64,000 nt of DNA, from contig JAUWMI010000010.1 in NCBI GenBank assembly GCA_030613245.1, positions 1-64,000 on the forward strand, in the 5' to 3' direction. Positions 1 to 8,590 of this stretch are shown here, one piece after another; within the stretch, counting starts at the first letter, position 1; each line of letters starts with the position of its first letter. Both the position numbers and the translations under genes were made by a program. Below the pieces are notes generated by a model. That model ran no database searches. It saw only the letters and a list, made by a program, of their open reading frames with translations, and was not told the DNA's origin. The DNA comes from Candidatus Sumerlaeota bacterium (GTDB lineage: Bacteria > Sumerlaeota > Sumerlaeia > MWCT01 > JAUWMI01).

Positions 1-87
1 CCCCACTGGGGAGAGGAGTAAGGTGAGGGGTATCTCTCCCAAAATGGTAACTCATTTGAAAAAAAGCCGGATATTTAAAAAAAACAC

Positions 88-125
88 TTGACAGGCTCCA
101 TCCGAATATGTAATTCAGTATATTC
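88..125 (+). promoter_or_regulatory. Putative arsM operon promoter with overlapping dyad operator
   Basis: A TTGACA hexamer at 88-93 is followed after 17 nt by a weak -10 candidate, TAATTC (111-116). A perfect 6-bp inverted repeat, GAATAT (104-109) and ATATTC (120-125) separated by 10 nt, straddles the -10 region. Its position suits a repressor site for ArsR-type or AbrB-type control of the two genes downstream. Both the promoter and the operator role are inferred from position and symmetry. Confidence 0.45.
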
Positions 126-188
126 AGAATCATCAGAGATATCTAAATACCCCGAAAAATCAACCTATTACTTGGTGAGGTGATGAAG

Positions 189-470
189 ATGAAAAAGAAG
201 GCTGTAAAGAAGCCCTGCTGCATGCCGACGGATAGCGGAATATGCTGCTGTAAAGTTGAATCAGTCATCAGCATAGATGACAGGGGGCAGATGGTGCTTC
301 CCAAGGAGATACGAGACAAAGCAAATATCCACGCAGGTGATAAGTTGGCTGTTGTAACCTGGGAAAAAGGTGAGAAGGTATGCGGCATTTCTTTAGTGAA
401 AGCTGAAGATTTTGGGGAAATGGTAAAGGACCTACTCGGTCCTGTGATGAAAGAGATAATCGGAAGATGA
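189..470 (+). CDS. Cys-rich AbrB/SpoVT-type DNA-binding protein (HgcAB-associated-like)
   Basis: A 93-residue protein. The start is placed at ATG 189 because GGTGAGG (174-180) lies 8 nt upstream; GTG 180 and ATG 183 are too close to that site. Residues 22-60 carry the swapped-hairpin AbrB signature (SIDDRGQMVLPKEIRDKA). The N-terminus has clustered cysteines (C10, C11, C19-C21) and C65 lies in the C-terminal half. Small proteins of this kind occur next to arsenite methyltransferases or hgcAB in anaerobes; hgcAB is not in this window. With arsM 30 nt downstream it is probably co-transcribed. A metal- or arsenic-responsive regulator is a plausible role, inferred from the cysteines and the operator-like dyad upstream; no sensing function is proven. 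Confidence 0.8.
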   Translation: MKKKAVKKPCCMPTDSGICCCKVESVISIDDRGQMVLPKEIRDKANIHAGDKLAVVTWEKGEKVCGISLVKAEDFGEMVKDLLGPVMKEIIGR

Positions 471-500
471 TATTGGCAAATACCCTTGGAGGTGGAGAAA

Positions 501-1352
501 ATGAAGGACAAGAAGATCAAGAAGGTCGTAAGAGAAGGCTATGCTAAGATAGCCAAAGAGAAGAGTTCCTGTTGCACTCCTGTGACTTCGTGCTGTGGAA
601 GCACTGATGTAGCGCAGGATATTAGTAAGAAGATGGGGTACACAGAGGAAGATCTCAAAACAGTTCCCGAAGGGGCGAATTTGGGTCTTGGTTGTGGTAA
701 TCCCATTGCTCTGGCTTCTTTAAAAGAGGGCGAAACTGTGCTTGACCTTGGCTCTGGCGCAGGTTTTGACTGCTTCCTTGCAGCCCAAAAAGTAGGTGAG
801 AAGGGAAAGGTCATCGGCGTGGACATGACGTCGGAGATGGTTGAAAAGGCAAGCGAAAACGCCAAGAAGGGCAACTACGGAAATGTGGAGTTCAGGCTCG
901 GAGAGATTGAAAAGCTACCAGTTGCTGATAATTCCGTTGATGCAGTCATCTCAAATTGTGTTATCAACCTATCGCCTGACAAGAGAAGCGTTTTCATGGA
1001 AACATTCAGAGTGCTAAAACCAGGTGGAAGACTGATGATCTCGGATATAGTTTTGACGAAAGAACTTCCGGATTTCATCAAGAACTCTATTGAGGCATAT
1101 ATAGGTTGTCTTTCTGGAGCAATAATGAGGGACGAATACATGGAGGCCATAAAAGCGGCAGGATTTCAGGAGATCAGGATAGTTGATGAGGCATCTTTTC
1201 CTATCGAGTTTATGGCTAATGATCCAACTGCAAAGGCGGTCATTGAGGATTTGAAAATCCCATCCGAAAAAATAAATGAGATTGCAAATTCGGTTGTGAG
1301 TATAAAAGTCCATGGAATCAAGCTAAATGAGCAGTCGGGGAGTTTTCTATAA
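501..1352 (+). CDS. arsM: Arsenite S-adenosylmethionine methyltransferase
   Basis: A 283-residue SAM-dependent methyltransferase that methylates As(III) for detoxification. The start is ATG 501, with GGAGGTGGAG 3-12 nt upstream; an in-frame TTG at 486 precedes that site. SAM motif I is VLDLGSGAGFD (residues 80-90). The three arsenic-binding cysteines of the family can be placed at C65 (GLGCGNP), C153 (SNCVINL) and C203 (IGCLSGA); the 50-residue spacing of the last two matches characterised ArsM. Extra Cys pairs C24-C25 and C31-C32 are common in bacterial homologues. It follows the AbrB-like regulator in a probable two-gene operon. The last codons (residues about 277-283) and stop are formed by the left arm of a palindromic repeat, so the native C-terminus may have been altered by that insertion. 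Confidence 0.95.
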   Translation: MKDKKIKKVVREGYAKIAKEKSSCCTPVTSCCGSTDVAQDISKKMGYTEEDLKTVPEGANLGLGCGNPIALASLKEGETVLDLGSGAGFDCFLAAQKVGEKGKVIGVDMTSEMVEKASENAKKGNYGNVEFRLGEIEKLPVADNSVDAVISNCVINLSPDKRSVFMETFRVLKPGGRLMISDIVLTKELPDFIKNSIEAYIGCLSGAIMRDEYMEAIKAAGFQEIRIVDEASFPIEFMANDPTAKAVIEDLKIPSEKINEIANSVVSIKVHGIKLNEQSGSFL

Positions 1353-1477
1353 CGCCGACTGCTCATCCTGAGGAGCGAAGCGACGAAGGACCTTAATAAT
1401 GAGATCCTTCACGGAGTTTATCCTGAGCGAAGCTGAAGGGTTCAGGATGACGGGTCAGAAACTCTCCGACCCGTCAA
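1327..1477. repeat. Dispersed palindromic (MITE-like) element, copy 1
   Basis: The element begins inside the arsM 3' end with a perfect 12-bp inverted repeat (1327-1338 and 1355-1366) and ends with an 8-bp hairpin, GACGGGTC (1449-1456) and GACCCGTC (1468-1475). The two terminal hairpins resemble each other in inverted orientation (GTCGGGGAGTTTTCT against GTCGGAGAGTTTCT). The body contains CCTGAGGAGCGAAGCGACGA and TTAATAATGAGATCCTTCAC. The second half recurs nearly identically at about 27690-27763. No ORF or transposase is inside, so any movement would need a transposase supplied in trans. Confidence 0.75.
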
Positions 1478-1748
1478 TTAAATAGTGGGTTCACGCGAGG
1501 ACTCCTCTGCATTTAGTTATGTTCCGCTCTAAAAGATCGCCAGCCCGATAGCTCATATCAGCAGCCGATTCCGTGGTCAGGCGAAGTCATGGTGCCAATA
1601 ATAATGCATGGCGTCAGCGCGTCTGATAGAGTTCATACTCGTTCAGGAGCAACGGCGAATTCATGGCGAGAGACATGGTAGCAAGAAATCGCTCACGGGG
1701 TCAGCGGCAGTCTTGCTTCGGGGTGGTCAGACAAGGTGGGGAGATACG
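1478..1748. other. Intergenic stretch, nothing recognised
   Basis: This lies between repeat copy 1 and the M16 terminator, in a convergent gap. I see no ORF with a family match, RNA gene or clear promoter. Confidence 0.5.
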
Positions 1749-1787
1749 AAAAGAGCGCTGAGGTAGGCCAGACCTCAACGCTCTTTC
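1749..1787 (-). terminator. Rho-independent terminator of the M16 peptidase gene
   Basis: On the minus strand a stem AAAGAGCG-TGAGGT pairs with ACCTCA-CGCTCTTT, with one mismatch and a 7-nt loop, followed by TTTTC. A second perfect 9-bp hairpin (TTGCCATAG, 1799-1807, with CTATGGCAA, 1817-1825) lies between it and the M16 stop codon. Confidence 0.7.
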
Positions 1788-1838
1788 CTCTATTGAAGTT
1801 GCCATAGGCGAAGTGGCTATGGCAACAGCAAAGAAGGC

Positions 1839-3098
1839 TTAGAAAGTCACACTGTCGACGTTCTGTGTGTCAGGTGGATCAGGGCCGAGCGTAACCAGCG
1901 CGACATCAGCATTGCGCAGGTATTTTTCAGCTGCTTCAAGAACGTCGTGCTTTGAGACAGCATCAATTTCCTGAATGACCGTATTGACAGGAATGTGCTT
2001 GCCGAAATAGAGTTCGTATTCTGCCAGTCGCATCATGCGGTTTCGGGTGTTTTCAAGTCCCAGGAGGATTGCCGCCTTAAGTTGAGCTTTTGCACTGGCG
2101 AGTTCTGAATCGCTCACTTCATCGCGATAGATTTTGCGAACTTCGCGCAGAACGACCTCCAGGACTTTTGGCAAATTCTTAGGGCTGGTAGCGCCTGAGA
2201 TTGCAAAATATCCCACGTCGCGATAGCCGGTTTGACTCGAACCGATGGTATAAGCCAGGCCGTGTCGTTCTCTGACTTCTTGAAAGATGCGCGAGCCCAT
2301 GCCACCGCCCAGAATAATATTCATGACCTCAAAACGATGCCGATCTGCCGACATGCGTGGTAAGCTTATTGTTCCCAGGCAGAAATGAGATTGGTTCAGC
2401 TCCTGCCCAATTCTTCTGATGCCAAAGCGATGTTCCGGCGGCTGAAAGCCGTTCCCTGGTTCTGAGCCATTTGGCAGCTCATCAAAATAGCCTCTTATCA
2501 CCTCTTCAACTATAGCGGTATCAAAGCTTCCTGCGATGGAAACCACCAAGCGCTTTGGCGGGAATTCCTTACGGGCAAACTCGGTTACTGTCTGATGGTC
2601 AAAGCGCGAGACGTTCGATGCACAGCCGAGAATTGGCCGGCCCAGGCCATTCCCCTTCCAGAGGTCTTCCGTAAAGAGGTCAACAACCCGCTCCTCGGGG
2701 GTATCGTTATAGAGATTAATCTCCTCGAGCACAACACCGCGCTCGCGTTCAATTTCCTCAGGCTCAAATGCTGAGTTCAGATACAGGTTTGCCAGCAGTT
2801 CGATAGCGCGGGGGAGATGCTCGTCAAGAAGTTTGGCATAGAGGCAGAGCATTTCATGGGTGGTAAAGGCATTAACATCGCCCCCGAGTTCGTTGATCGC
2901 AGTGGCAATTTGAAAGACGTTCTGGGAGTGGGTGCCTTTAAAAAACATATGCTCAACAAAATGAGTAATTCCGTTTTCATACTCGTTCTCCACACGGCTC
3001 CCTGCATCCAGCCACAGGCCGACGGACACGGAGCGGACATGCGGAATATACTCCGTAACAACACGAACGCCACTGTTTAAGACACTTTTGCGAAACAT
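1839..3098 (-). CDS. M16 family zinc metallopeptidase (processing-peptidase-like)
   Basis: 419 residues, the usual length of single-chain M16B peptidases. The inverted zinc motif HFVEH is at residues 46-50, and the third ligand E126 follows 76 residues later (GVVLEEI), so the site looks active. The second half (about 190-400) is the second M16 domain with the flexible-loop segment. It belongs to the YmxG/MlpA group that often follows rpsO-pnp, and the order rpsO-pnp-M16 is kept here on the minus strand. A terminator after pnp and a 590-nt gap suggest its own promoter. The start ATG 3098 has a weak TAGGTG site upstream. The substrate is not predictable. Confidence 0.92.
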   Translation of the reverse strand: MFRKSVLNSGVRVVTEYIPHVRSVSVGLWLDAGSRVENEYENGITHFVEHMFFKGTHSQNVFQIATAINELGGDVNAFTTHEMLCLYAKLLDEHLPRAIELLANLYLNSAFEPEEIERERGVVLEEINLYNDTPEERVVDLFTEDLWKGNGLGRPILGCASNVSRFDHQTVTEFARKEFPPKRLVVSIAGSFDTAIVEEVIRGYFDELPNGSEPGNGFQPPEHRFGIRRIGQELNQSHFCLGTISLPRMSADRHRFEVMNIILGGGMGSRIFQEVRERHGLAYTIGSSQTGYRDVGYFAISGATSPKNLPKVLEVVLREVRKIYRDEVSDSELASAKAQLKAAILLGLENTRNRMMRLAEYELYFGKHIPVNTVIQEIDAVSKHDVLEAAEKYLRNADVALVTLGPDPPDTQNVDSVTF

Positions 3099-3496
3099 TA
3101 TACACCTACACTAAAGCCAGAATAATTCTGGTGTCTCAGGCTGAGAGTAGCAACCTGGCCGCTCGGAGCCTGCCTGGGGTTAACTCTTTTTGGTTTCCTT
3201 TTAGGCAATCTTACTTTCTTGATCTGGGCGCGCTCGGGAACAATGTGCGGTCAGCCGATCAGGCTGAATCACCCGGGCCGGGAAAGAAAAAAGAGTAAAC
3301 ATATTCCCGGTTCAGGGGAAAGAACCGCATCGAATTTCACGAGTTCAGTATAATGGAAATAAGAAAACCCGTGTGAATGATGCTCAATCCGTACAAAAAC
3401 AACAGACGAGAAAATTTGAATGGCTCAAGGTTGCTCACTATTCTTCATGCCATTTCTACCTTGAGATAGTAGCAGATTTTTTGTGGTTGTCAAAGC
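3099..3496. other. Long spacer upstream of the M16 gene
   Basis: This lies between the pnp terminator and the M16 start, on the minus strand. It must hold the M16 promoter if the pnp terminator is efficient. A TATACT hexamer on the minus strand (plus 3346-3351) is a possible -10, but no good -35 stands at 16-18 nt. Nothing else is recognised. Confidence 0.3.
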
Positions 3497-3538
3497 AAAA
3501 AAGAGCCTTGAGATAAGTTCTAGCTTCTCAAGACTCTT
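3497..3538 (-). terminator. Rho-independent terminator of pnp
   Basis: On the minus strand AAGAGTCTTGAGA pairs with TCTCAAGGCTCTT (one mismatch, 12-nt loop), followed by a run of T residues. It lies about 150 nt after the pnp stop codon. Confidence 0.75.
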
Positions 3539-3688
3539 GCAAAACTAAGTATTTGGCAGGAAACTGTTGCAATTTGCAATACAAAAGGAATAAAATGGAA
3601 TATATGGCCAATTTTTCACAGGCATGTCAATATGTTGTACGCTTTTGCAAAAGCTTCGCTTTGAGGTTAAGGAAGGGGCTTTTTGCTG

Positions 3689-5767
3689 CTATTTCATGGC
3701 AGCTTTTCTACTGAGGCGAACGCGGCCGGTATCCTTGTCAATGCCGATAACTTTGACAAGTATGCTATCGCCAGGGCGGCAGACATCTTCGACGCGGTCG
3801 ATGCGCTTATTGTCGAGTTCTGATATGTGAACTAATCCATCGCGTCCGGGGAGAATCTCCACGATAGCGCCGAAGTTCGCTACCCGGGTGACCTTGCCCA
3901 TGTATATCTTATTAAGCTCAACTTCTGCAGTAAGGGCGTTGATCATTTCAATGGCGCGAGCAGAGGCTTCATCACCAACAGCGGCGACATTGACCGTGCC
4001 GTCGTTTTCCACGTCAATCTGCACGCCGGTCTTCTCAATGATGCCCCTAATAACTTTGCCTCCCGGTCCGATGAGGTCCCTGATGCGATCCGGGTTGATG
4101 TGGAGCGTCGTGATGCGTGGGGCATAGGGGGAGAGTTCAGGACGGGGAGCGCTTAGGGTCTCGCGCATTTTCTCTAGCACCACGTGACGTGCGGCTTTTG
4201 CCTGATCCAGGACCTGGTCGAGAATCTCAAAACTGACGCCGTCTGTTTTGATATCCATTTGCAGTGCTGTGACGCCCTTTTCCGTTCCTGCTATCTTCAG
4301 GTCCATGTCTCCCATGTGGTCTTCGAGGCCCGTAATATCGGTAAGGATGACGAAGCGATCGTCTTCTTGGACCAACCCCATGGCTATTCCAGACACCGGG
4401 GCTTGTATGGGGACCCCAGCGTCCATAAGGCTGAGGGTTCCGCTGCTCAGCGCGGCCATGGAGGAGGAGCCGTTGGATTCGAGGATTTCTGAGACCACGC
4501 GAATGGTGTAGGGGAAACTCTCATTGTCGGGGATAACGGGCTCGAGGGCGCGTTCTGCGAGTGCCCCGTGGCCGATTTCGCGCCGTCCGGGGCCGCGGAC
4601 TGGCCGTACCTCGCCAACACTATAGGAGGGGAAGTTATAGTGCAGCATAAAGTGTTTTTCTGAGACACCAAGAATATTATCTATGGTTTGGCGGTCTTGG
4701 CTTGTGCCGAGAGTGACGGTGGAGAGCGCCTGGGTCTGGCCGCGTGTGAAGAGTGCAGAGCCGTGCGTGCGTGGTAAGATACTCACTTCGCACGTGATGG
4801 ATCGGATATCCAGCGGGCCTCGCCCATCCTGGCGCATCTTTTTTTCGAGGATCATTTGCCGGACTATTTTGCTGTCCAGGGTATTAATGAAGTTGCTAAT
4901 GGTCTTTTCTTGATCCGGAAAGGCCTCTGCCAATTGTTCGTTGACCGTCTGATGGATCTCCTGAAGGCGCTGCGAACGCTTTTGTTTATCCTTCATGACG
5001 CTCAGTTGTTCGAGAAGCGGGAGAGCCAGGGTTTCGACTTGAGAGACCAGGGTTTCATCCTGGGTGACAGTGGGGACTGGCGTTTTTTCCTGGCCAAGTT
5101 GCTCGCGGATTTTCTCCTGTATCTCAATGATATTTTGAATCTCGGCATGTGCCAGGCGCAATGCTTTGGAAATTACGGCCTCGGGAAGTTCCTTAACCCC
5201 GCCCTCCACCATGATTATGGCATGCTTGGTGCCGGCGGCAACAAGGTCCAGCTGGCTCTTTTCCAGATCCTTATAGGTCGGATTAATAATGAACTGGTCA
5301 TCAATCATGCCGATGCGCACACCAGCAATCGGGGTGGTAAAGGGGATGTCCGAAATGTAGAGAGCAGTGGAAGCGCCAATCAAGGCAGGGAGTTCTGCCG
5401 GGTTTTCCTGATCCATAGAGAGGATGGTGACGTAGATTTGGGTTTCGGTAGAATAGCCTTCGGGGAAAAGTGGGCGAATGGGACGATCAATAAGGCGAGC
5501 CTTGATCATTTCGCTATCCCCGGGTCGGCTTTCTCGTTTGATAAAGCCGCCGGGGATGCGACCGGACGCATAGAATTTTTCTCGGTAGTCAACTGTAAGA
5601 GGAAGAAAATTAACGTTTTCAAGAGGTTTTGATGCGGCTACTACCGCGACCAGGGCAACGGTTCCGCCAACCTGAACCAGCACTGAGGCATTGGCCTGTT
5701 TGGCCATTTTTCCGATTTCAATTGTTAGAGACTTGTCTCCGAATGGGACCTCAAATTTTGCTGACAT
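3689..5767 (-). CDS. pnp: Polyribonucleotide nucleotidyltransferase (PNPase)
   Basis: 692 residues. PNPase is a phosphate-dependent 3'-5' exoribonuclease and RNA polymerase of the RNA degradosome, acting in the cytoplasm as a trimer. The layout is complete: first RNase PH domain (about 12-140) with GRIPGGFIKRE, helical linker, second RNase PH domain (about 310-535) with the catalytic-site segments GSALFTRGQTQ and PVSGIAMGL, KH domain (about 548-605) with the GPGG turn (DLIGPGGKVI), and S1 domain (about 615-690, NFGAIVEILPGRDGLVHIS). It ends soon after S1 without the long acidic tail of many homologues. It follows rpsO; a 20-bp hairpin 66 nt upstream of the start may serve autoregulation. Confidence 0.98.
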   Translation of the reverse strand: MSAKFEVPFGDKSLTIEIGKMAKQANASVLVQVGGTVALVAVVAASKPLENVNFLPLTVDYREKFYASGRIPGGFIKRESRPGDSEMIKARLIDRPIRPLFPEGYSTETQIYVTILSMDQENPAELPALIGASTALYISDIPFTTPIAGVRIGMIDDQFIINPTYKDLEKSQLDLVAAGTKHAIIMVEGGVKELPEAVISKALRLAHAEIQNIIEIQEKIREQLGQEKTPVPTVTQDETLVSQVETLALPLLEQLSVMKDKQKRSQRLQEIHQTVNEQLAEAFPDQEKTISNFINTLDSKIVRQMILEKKMRQDGRGPLDIRSITCEVSILPRTHGSALFTRGQTQALSTVTLGTSQDRQTIDNILGVSEKHFMLHYNFPSYSVGEVRPVRGPGRREIGHGALAERALEPVIPDNESFPYTIRVVSEILESNGSSSMAALSSGTLSLMDAGVPIQAPVSGIAMGLVQEDDRFVILTDITGLEDHMGDMDLKIAGTEKGVTALQMDIKTDGVSFEILDQVLDQAKAARHVVLEKMRETLSAPRPELSPYAPRITTLHINPDRIRDLIGPGGKVIRGIIEKTGVQIDVENDGTVNVAAVGDEASARAIEMINALTAEVELNKIYMGKVTRVANFGAIVEILPGRDGLVHISELDNKRIDRVEDVCRPGDSILVKVIGIDKDTGRVRLSRKAAMK

Positions 5768-5832
5768 GAATCATGGACCTTTCTGCATCGCCAGCGAACC
5801 AATGAGTCTGCTCTCGCATGAACGGGTCACCT

Positions 5833-5906
5833 GTTTCGGGCCTTTGAGTTTTCGTGGTATTGGAGCACCGTGCCCTATTGAACACGAAACCTCAAAACCC
5901 CGAAAC
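5833..5906 (-). promoter_or_regulatory. Long hairpin in the rpsO-pnp spacer (possible RNase III/PNPase control site)
   Basis: On the plus strand GTTTCGGG, TTTGAG and TTCGTG (5833-5856) pair with CACGAA, CTCAAA and CCCGAAAC (5883-5906). This makes 20 bp broken only by two symmetric 2-nt internal loops, capped by a 26-nt loop. In pnp mRNA it ends 66 nt before the start codon. Leader hairpins cut by RNase III mediate PNPase autoregulation in Escherichia coli; the same role here is inferred from position and shape. Confidence 0.55.
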
Positions 5907-5944
5907 CGATACCCCGTTAGTTCGTGGCGCGCGTTTTTTTTTAT

Positions 5945-5979
5945 GTCATTCCTCTGTTATATTCCCTCAGGGGAATGAC
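5945..5979. repeat. Second inverted repeat in the rpsO-pnp spacer
   Basis: GTCATTCCTCTG (5945-5956) and CAGGGGAATGAC (5968-5979) form a 12-bp stem with one G-T type mismatch and an 11-nt loop. There is no T-run on the minus-strand side, so it is not a standard terminator for rpsO. It may be an RNA-processing or stabilising stem between rpsO and pnp. Confidence 0.5.
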
Positions 5980-6106
5980 TGAATGCTTCAGAGTACTCTT
6001 CTTCTCTTTGATTTTGGAACTATAGAAAGGGAGTCTGCTTTAGGTTTGCGAGCTATTCCGGATTCAATCACACACAGACACCATTAAAGCATAAGCGACA
6101 TCGCGA

Positions 6107-6388
6107 CTATTTCCGTAACCCAAGTTTTTTCAGTAGATCGCGATACCGATTCATATCTACGTTACGCAGATAGTGTAACAGGTTCTTGCGTTTCCCGACC
6201 AGTTTGAGAAGACCACGTCGTGAGTGGTAGTCCTTCTTGTGAGTTTTGAAATGCTCGGTGAGATTCTGGATGCGTTTAGTCAGGACGGCGATCTGGACTT
6301 CAGGCGATCCGGTATCAGTTTCGTGAGTTTTGAATTGCTCGATCAGTTCCTTTTTTTTCTCAGCTGTAATAGACACGGCTGTCTTCAT
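6107..6388 (-). CDS. rpsO: 30S ribosomal protein S15
   Basis: 93 residues from ATG 6388; S15 is usually 89. The whole S15 fold is recognisable, including [20 protein letters not shown] and the ending [20 protein letters not shown]. The protein binds 16S rRNA in the central domain of the small subunit. An in-frame GTG at 6376 would give exactly 89 residues beginning SITAEKKKE, like most family members, and the AAAGGG touching ATG 6388 is then a better-placed ribosome site, so the shorter form is a serious alternative. It is the first gene of the rpsO-pnp unit, with a promoter candidate at 6503-6531. Confidence 0.97.
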   Translation of the reverse strand: MKTAVSITAEKKKELIEQFKTHETDTGSPEVQIAVLTKRIQNLTEHFKTHKKDYHSRRGLLKLVGKRKNLLHYLRNVDMNRYRDLLKKLGLRK

Positions 6389-6502
6389 CCCTTTCTAGGA
6401 CTCACCAGTTGCCAAGAAAGACGTCGGGAGCTCGTCATTCCTAGCAACAGGCGAAAAAATTTAGGTCGTTCTTATCTCCATTCACTGACAATACAATATC
6501 CG

Positions 6503-6531
6503 ATTGAATCAGAATTACGATGCGATGTCAA
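6503..6531 (-). promoter_or_regulatory. Putative rpsO promoter
   Basis: On the minus strand a perfect TTGACA (plus 6526-6531) stands 17 nt from TTCAAT (plus 6503-6508, four of six matches to TATAAT), about 115 nt before rpsO. Confidence 0.45.
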
Positions 6532-6866
6532 TAGTTTAGTAGGGTGAGGGCGAAGAAGGCATTTTTAGCCGTAAGTGGTGTTGTGCCAGAAGCTTATGGC
6601 AGCGTGTTGGTCCCAGATCGGGCCGCACAAGATAATCTGCGTTGGGTTTCAGTGTCGGGAGACATCTGCAGTATGGCGAGCGGCAAGATCGTTACCGTTG
6701 CCAGGCAGGCGAGATTGGCCTTAAAAAGGGAGCTGAAGAGAGTAAAATTTCTGTTGCAAAGTTGTTTTGCTATCAGGTAATTCCCAGGGTTGTGGGCATT
6801 AGTCATGATGCAAGAATAATTGGATGCCTGCTGTCCAGGAGACCGATCTGAAGGAGGGCGGAGCGC
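6532..6866. other. Intergenic region between divergent rpsO and permease
   Basis: About 335 nt. Several short overlapping reading frames exist, but none has a ribosome site plus family resemblance. AAGGAGGG at 6851-6858 is the ribosome site of the permease. No RNA gene is recognised. Confidence 0.4.
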
Positions 6867-8318
6867 ATGAATGGGCTGAATCGCTTCTTCAAGTTGGACG
6901 AATTGGGGACAAACGTCCGCACAGAAGTGGTTGCAGGGATAACCACCTTCATGACCATGGCGTATATTGTGTTTGTTAACCCGGCGATACTGTCAGCGGG
7001 TGGGGTGCCATTTGAAGGAGCTGTGGTGGCGACGTGTATCGGATCGGGGCTAATTACAATTCTGATGGGCCTGTTTACCAATTATCCACTGGCCCTGGCA
7101 TGTGGAATGGGGCTGAATGCAATGGTTGCGTACACTATTGTGCTCAGCATGGGCGAGACGTGGCAGGTGGGTATGGGTGTGGTGGTTGCAGAAGGGATTC
7201 TGGTGCTGATCCTGAGCCTTACCAATCTACGGACGATCATTATGAAAGCGATTCCGCAGAGTTTAAAATACGCGATAGGAGTGGCGATCGGGTTGTTCAT
7301 AGCGTTGATCGGACTGAAAGACGCGGGGATCATTGTGTTCGACCAGGCAACCCTGTTAAAGTTAGGTAATCTGACTTCCGGGGCGACGCTGCTGGCATTG
7401 CTGGGGTTGATGATTACGGCGGTCCTGGTGGCGCTGCGGATTCCCGGGGCGTTGCTGATCGGGATTCTATCTACGGCGGTCATTGGGGCGTTTTGGCCGT
7501 TTCAGATAGTCCAGCGGCCTGAGACTGTTTTTGCACTGCCCAGTGATTTTTCGACTATGTTTCGGTTCGACCTTGCCGGGGCACTGAAAATTGCGCTGAT
7601 TCCAGTGATTTTTGCGTTTTTCATGACTGACTTTTTCGACACCATGGGAACAGCAATTGGTGTTGGTAAGCAGGCGGAGTTTCTCGATGCCCAGGGTAAT
7701 ATTCCGAAGTTGAAGAGGCTGCTAGTTGTAGATTCGCTGGGTGCAGTATCTGGCGGGATGTTGGGGTGCAGTTCAGTGACGAGTTACATTGAAAGCGCTG
7801 CGGGAGTGTCATCTGGCGGACGAAGCGGGTTAACCGCCGTGGTAACGGGGTTGCTCTTCTTTGTCGCGCTCTTTTTTACGCCGATTATCGCCATTGTCGG
7901 GGGCGGCTACATGGTGATGCAGGAGTTTGCAATCGCTGGACAGCAGGTGTTGTCGGGTGATGGTAGAGTGTTGATAGAGCAGCTGGGGTTAGAAGGGTGT
8001 AATGTGCTGAAGCAGGGCTATTTGTATCCGATCACGGCGCCGGCGCTTATTATCGTCGGATTTCTCATGTTTAAGGTGATTACGGAGATCAATTTTGCAA
8101 ATATAGAAGAAGGGCTGCCGGCATTTCTGGTTATTCTCGTCATGCCACTTACACTGAACATCTCCTACGGGATAGGATTTGGCTTTATAAGTTTTTCTCT
8201 CATTAAGGTGCTGATCGGCAAAGGGCGTGAAGTGCATCCTCTCATGTATGTCGTGTCGCTTCTTTTCGCTCTCTGCTTCATAAGTCCGTGGCTGACGAAG
8301 ATTGTCAGTGGCGCGTAG
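6867..8318 (+). CDS. AzgA/PbuG-type purine (hypoxanthine/guanine/adenine) permease
   Basis: 483 residues, highly hydrophobic with about 12-14 predicted membrane segments. It belongs to the NCS2-related AzgA branch of nucleobase:cation symporters of the inner membrane. Family signatures are the start LDELGTNVRTEVVAGITTFMTMAYI (given in part: TEVVAGITTFMTMAYI, residues about 18-33), NPAIL, and the substrate-site segment FFDTMGTAIGVG (about 258-269). The motif SVTSYIESAAGVSSGGRSG (about 305-323) is strongly conserved in this family. The start ATG 6867 has AGGAGG 9 nt upstream. It stands alone between minus-strand operons. Exact purine specificity cannot be read from the sequence. Confidence 0.93.
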   Translation: MNGLNRFFKLDELGTNVRTEVVAGITTFMTMAYIVFVNPAILSAGGVPFEGAVVATCIGSGLITILMGLFTNYPLALACGMGLNAMVAYTIVLSMGETWQVGMGVVVAEGILVLILSLTNLRTIIMKAIPQSLKYAIGVAIGLFIALIGLKDAGIIVFDQATLLKLGNLTSGATLLALLGLMITAVLVALRIPGALLIGILSTAVIGAFWPFQIVQRPETVFALPSDFSTMFRFDLAGALKIALIPVIFAFFMTDFFDTMGTAIGVGKQAEFLDAQGNIPKLKRLLVVDSLGAVSGGMLGCSSVTSYIESAAGVSSGGRSGLTAVVTGLLFFVALFFTPIIAIVGGGYMVMQEFAIAGQQVLSGDGRVLIEQLGLEGCNVLKQGYLYPITAPALIIVGFLMFKVITEINFANIEEGLPAFLVILVMPLTLNISYGIGFGFISFSLIKVLIGKGREVHPLMYVVSLLFALCFISPWLTKIVSGA

Positions 8319-8590
8319 TTTTGTGATTGGTCAACAGAACCATCTTGCACAAGAGTCACAGGCCCATTCTTTAGCTGACCGCGGATGTTCTCAGTGGCCC
8401 CACGCAAGTCATTTCCCCCAAACCCGTCATGATGCGGTGGCTTGGCGGGTTATGTCATGCTTCCAGCCTCTAGCGAGTTCCGCGTATTTTCTTTCTTCGT
8501 GTATTCTAACCCGGCAATATGTGCATTCACAGATGCAGGGTTATGACTGCGTGGTGGCGAGCGGACACAGTGGGCTGGTGGAGTCACAGC

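Noticed and set aside
4856-5632. 258-codon plus-strand frame opposite pnp
   Set aside because: Antisense shadow; no similarity to any family.
6544-6851. Overlapping short plus-strand frames before the permease
   Set aside because: No ribosome site, no family, and they overlap each other in different frames.
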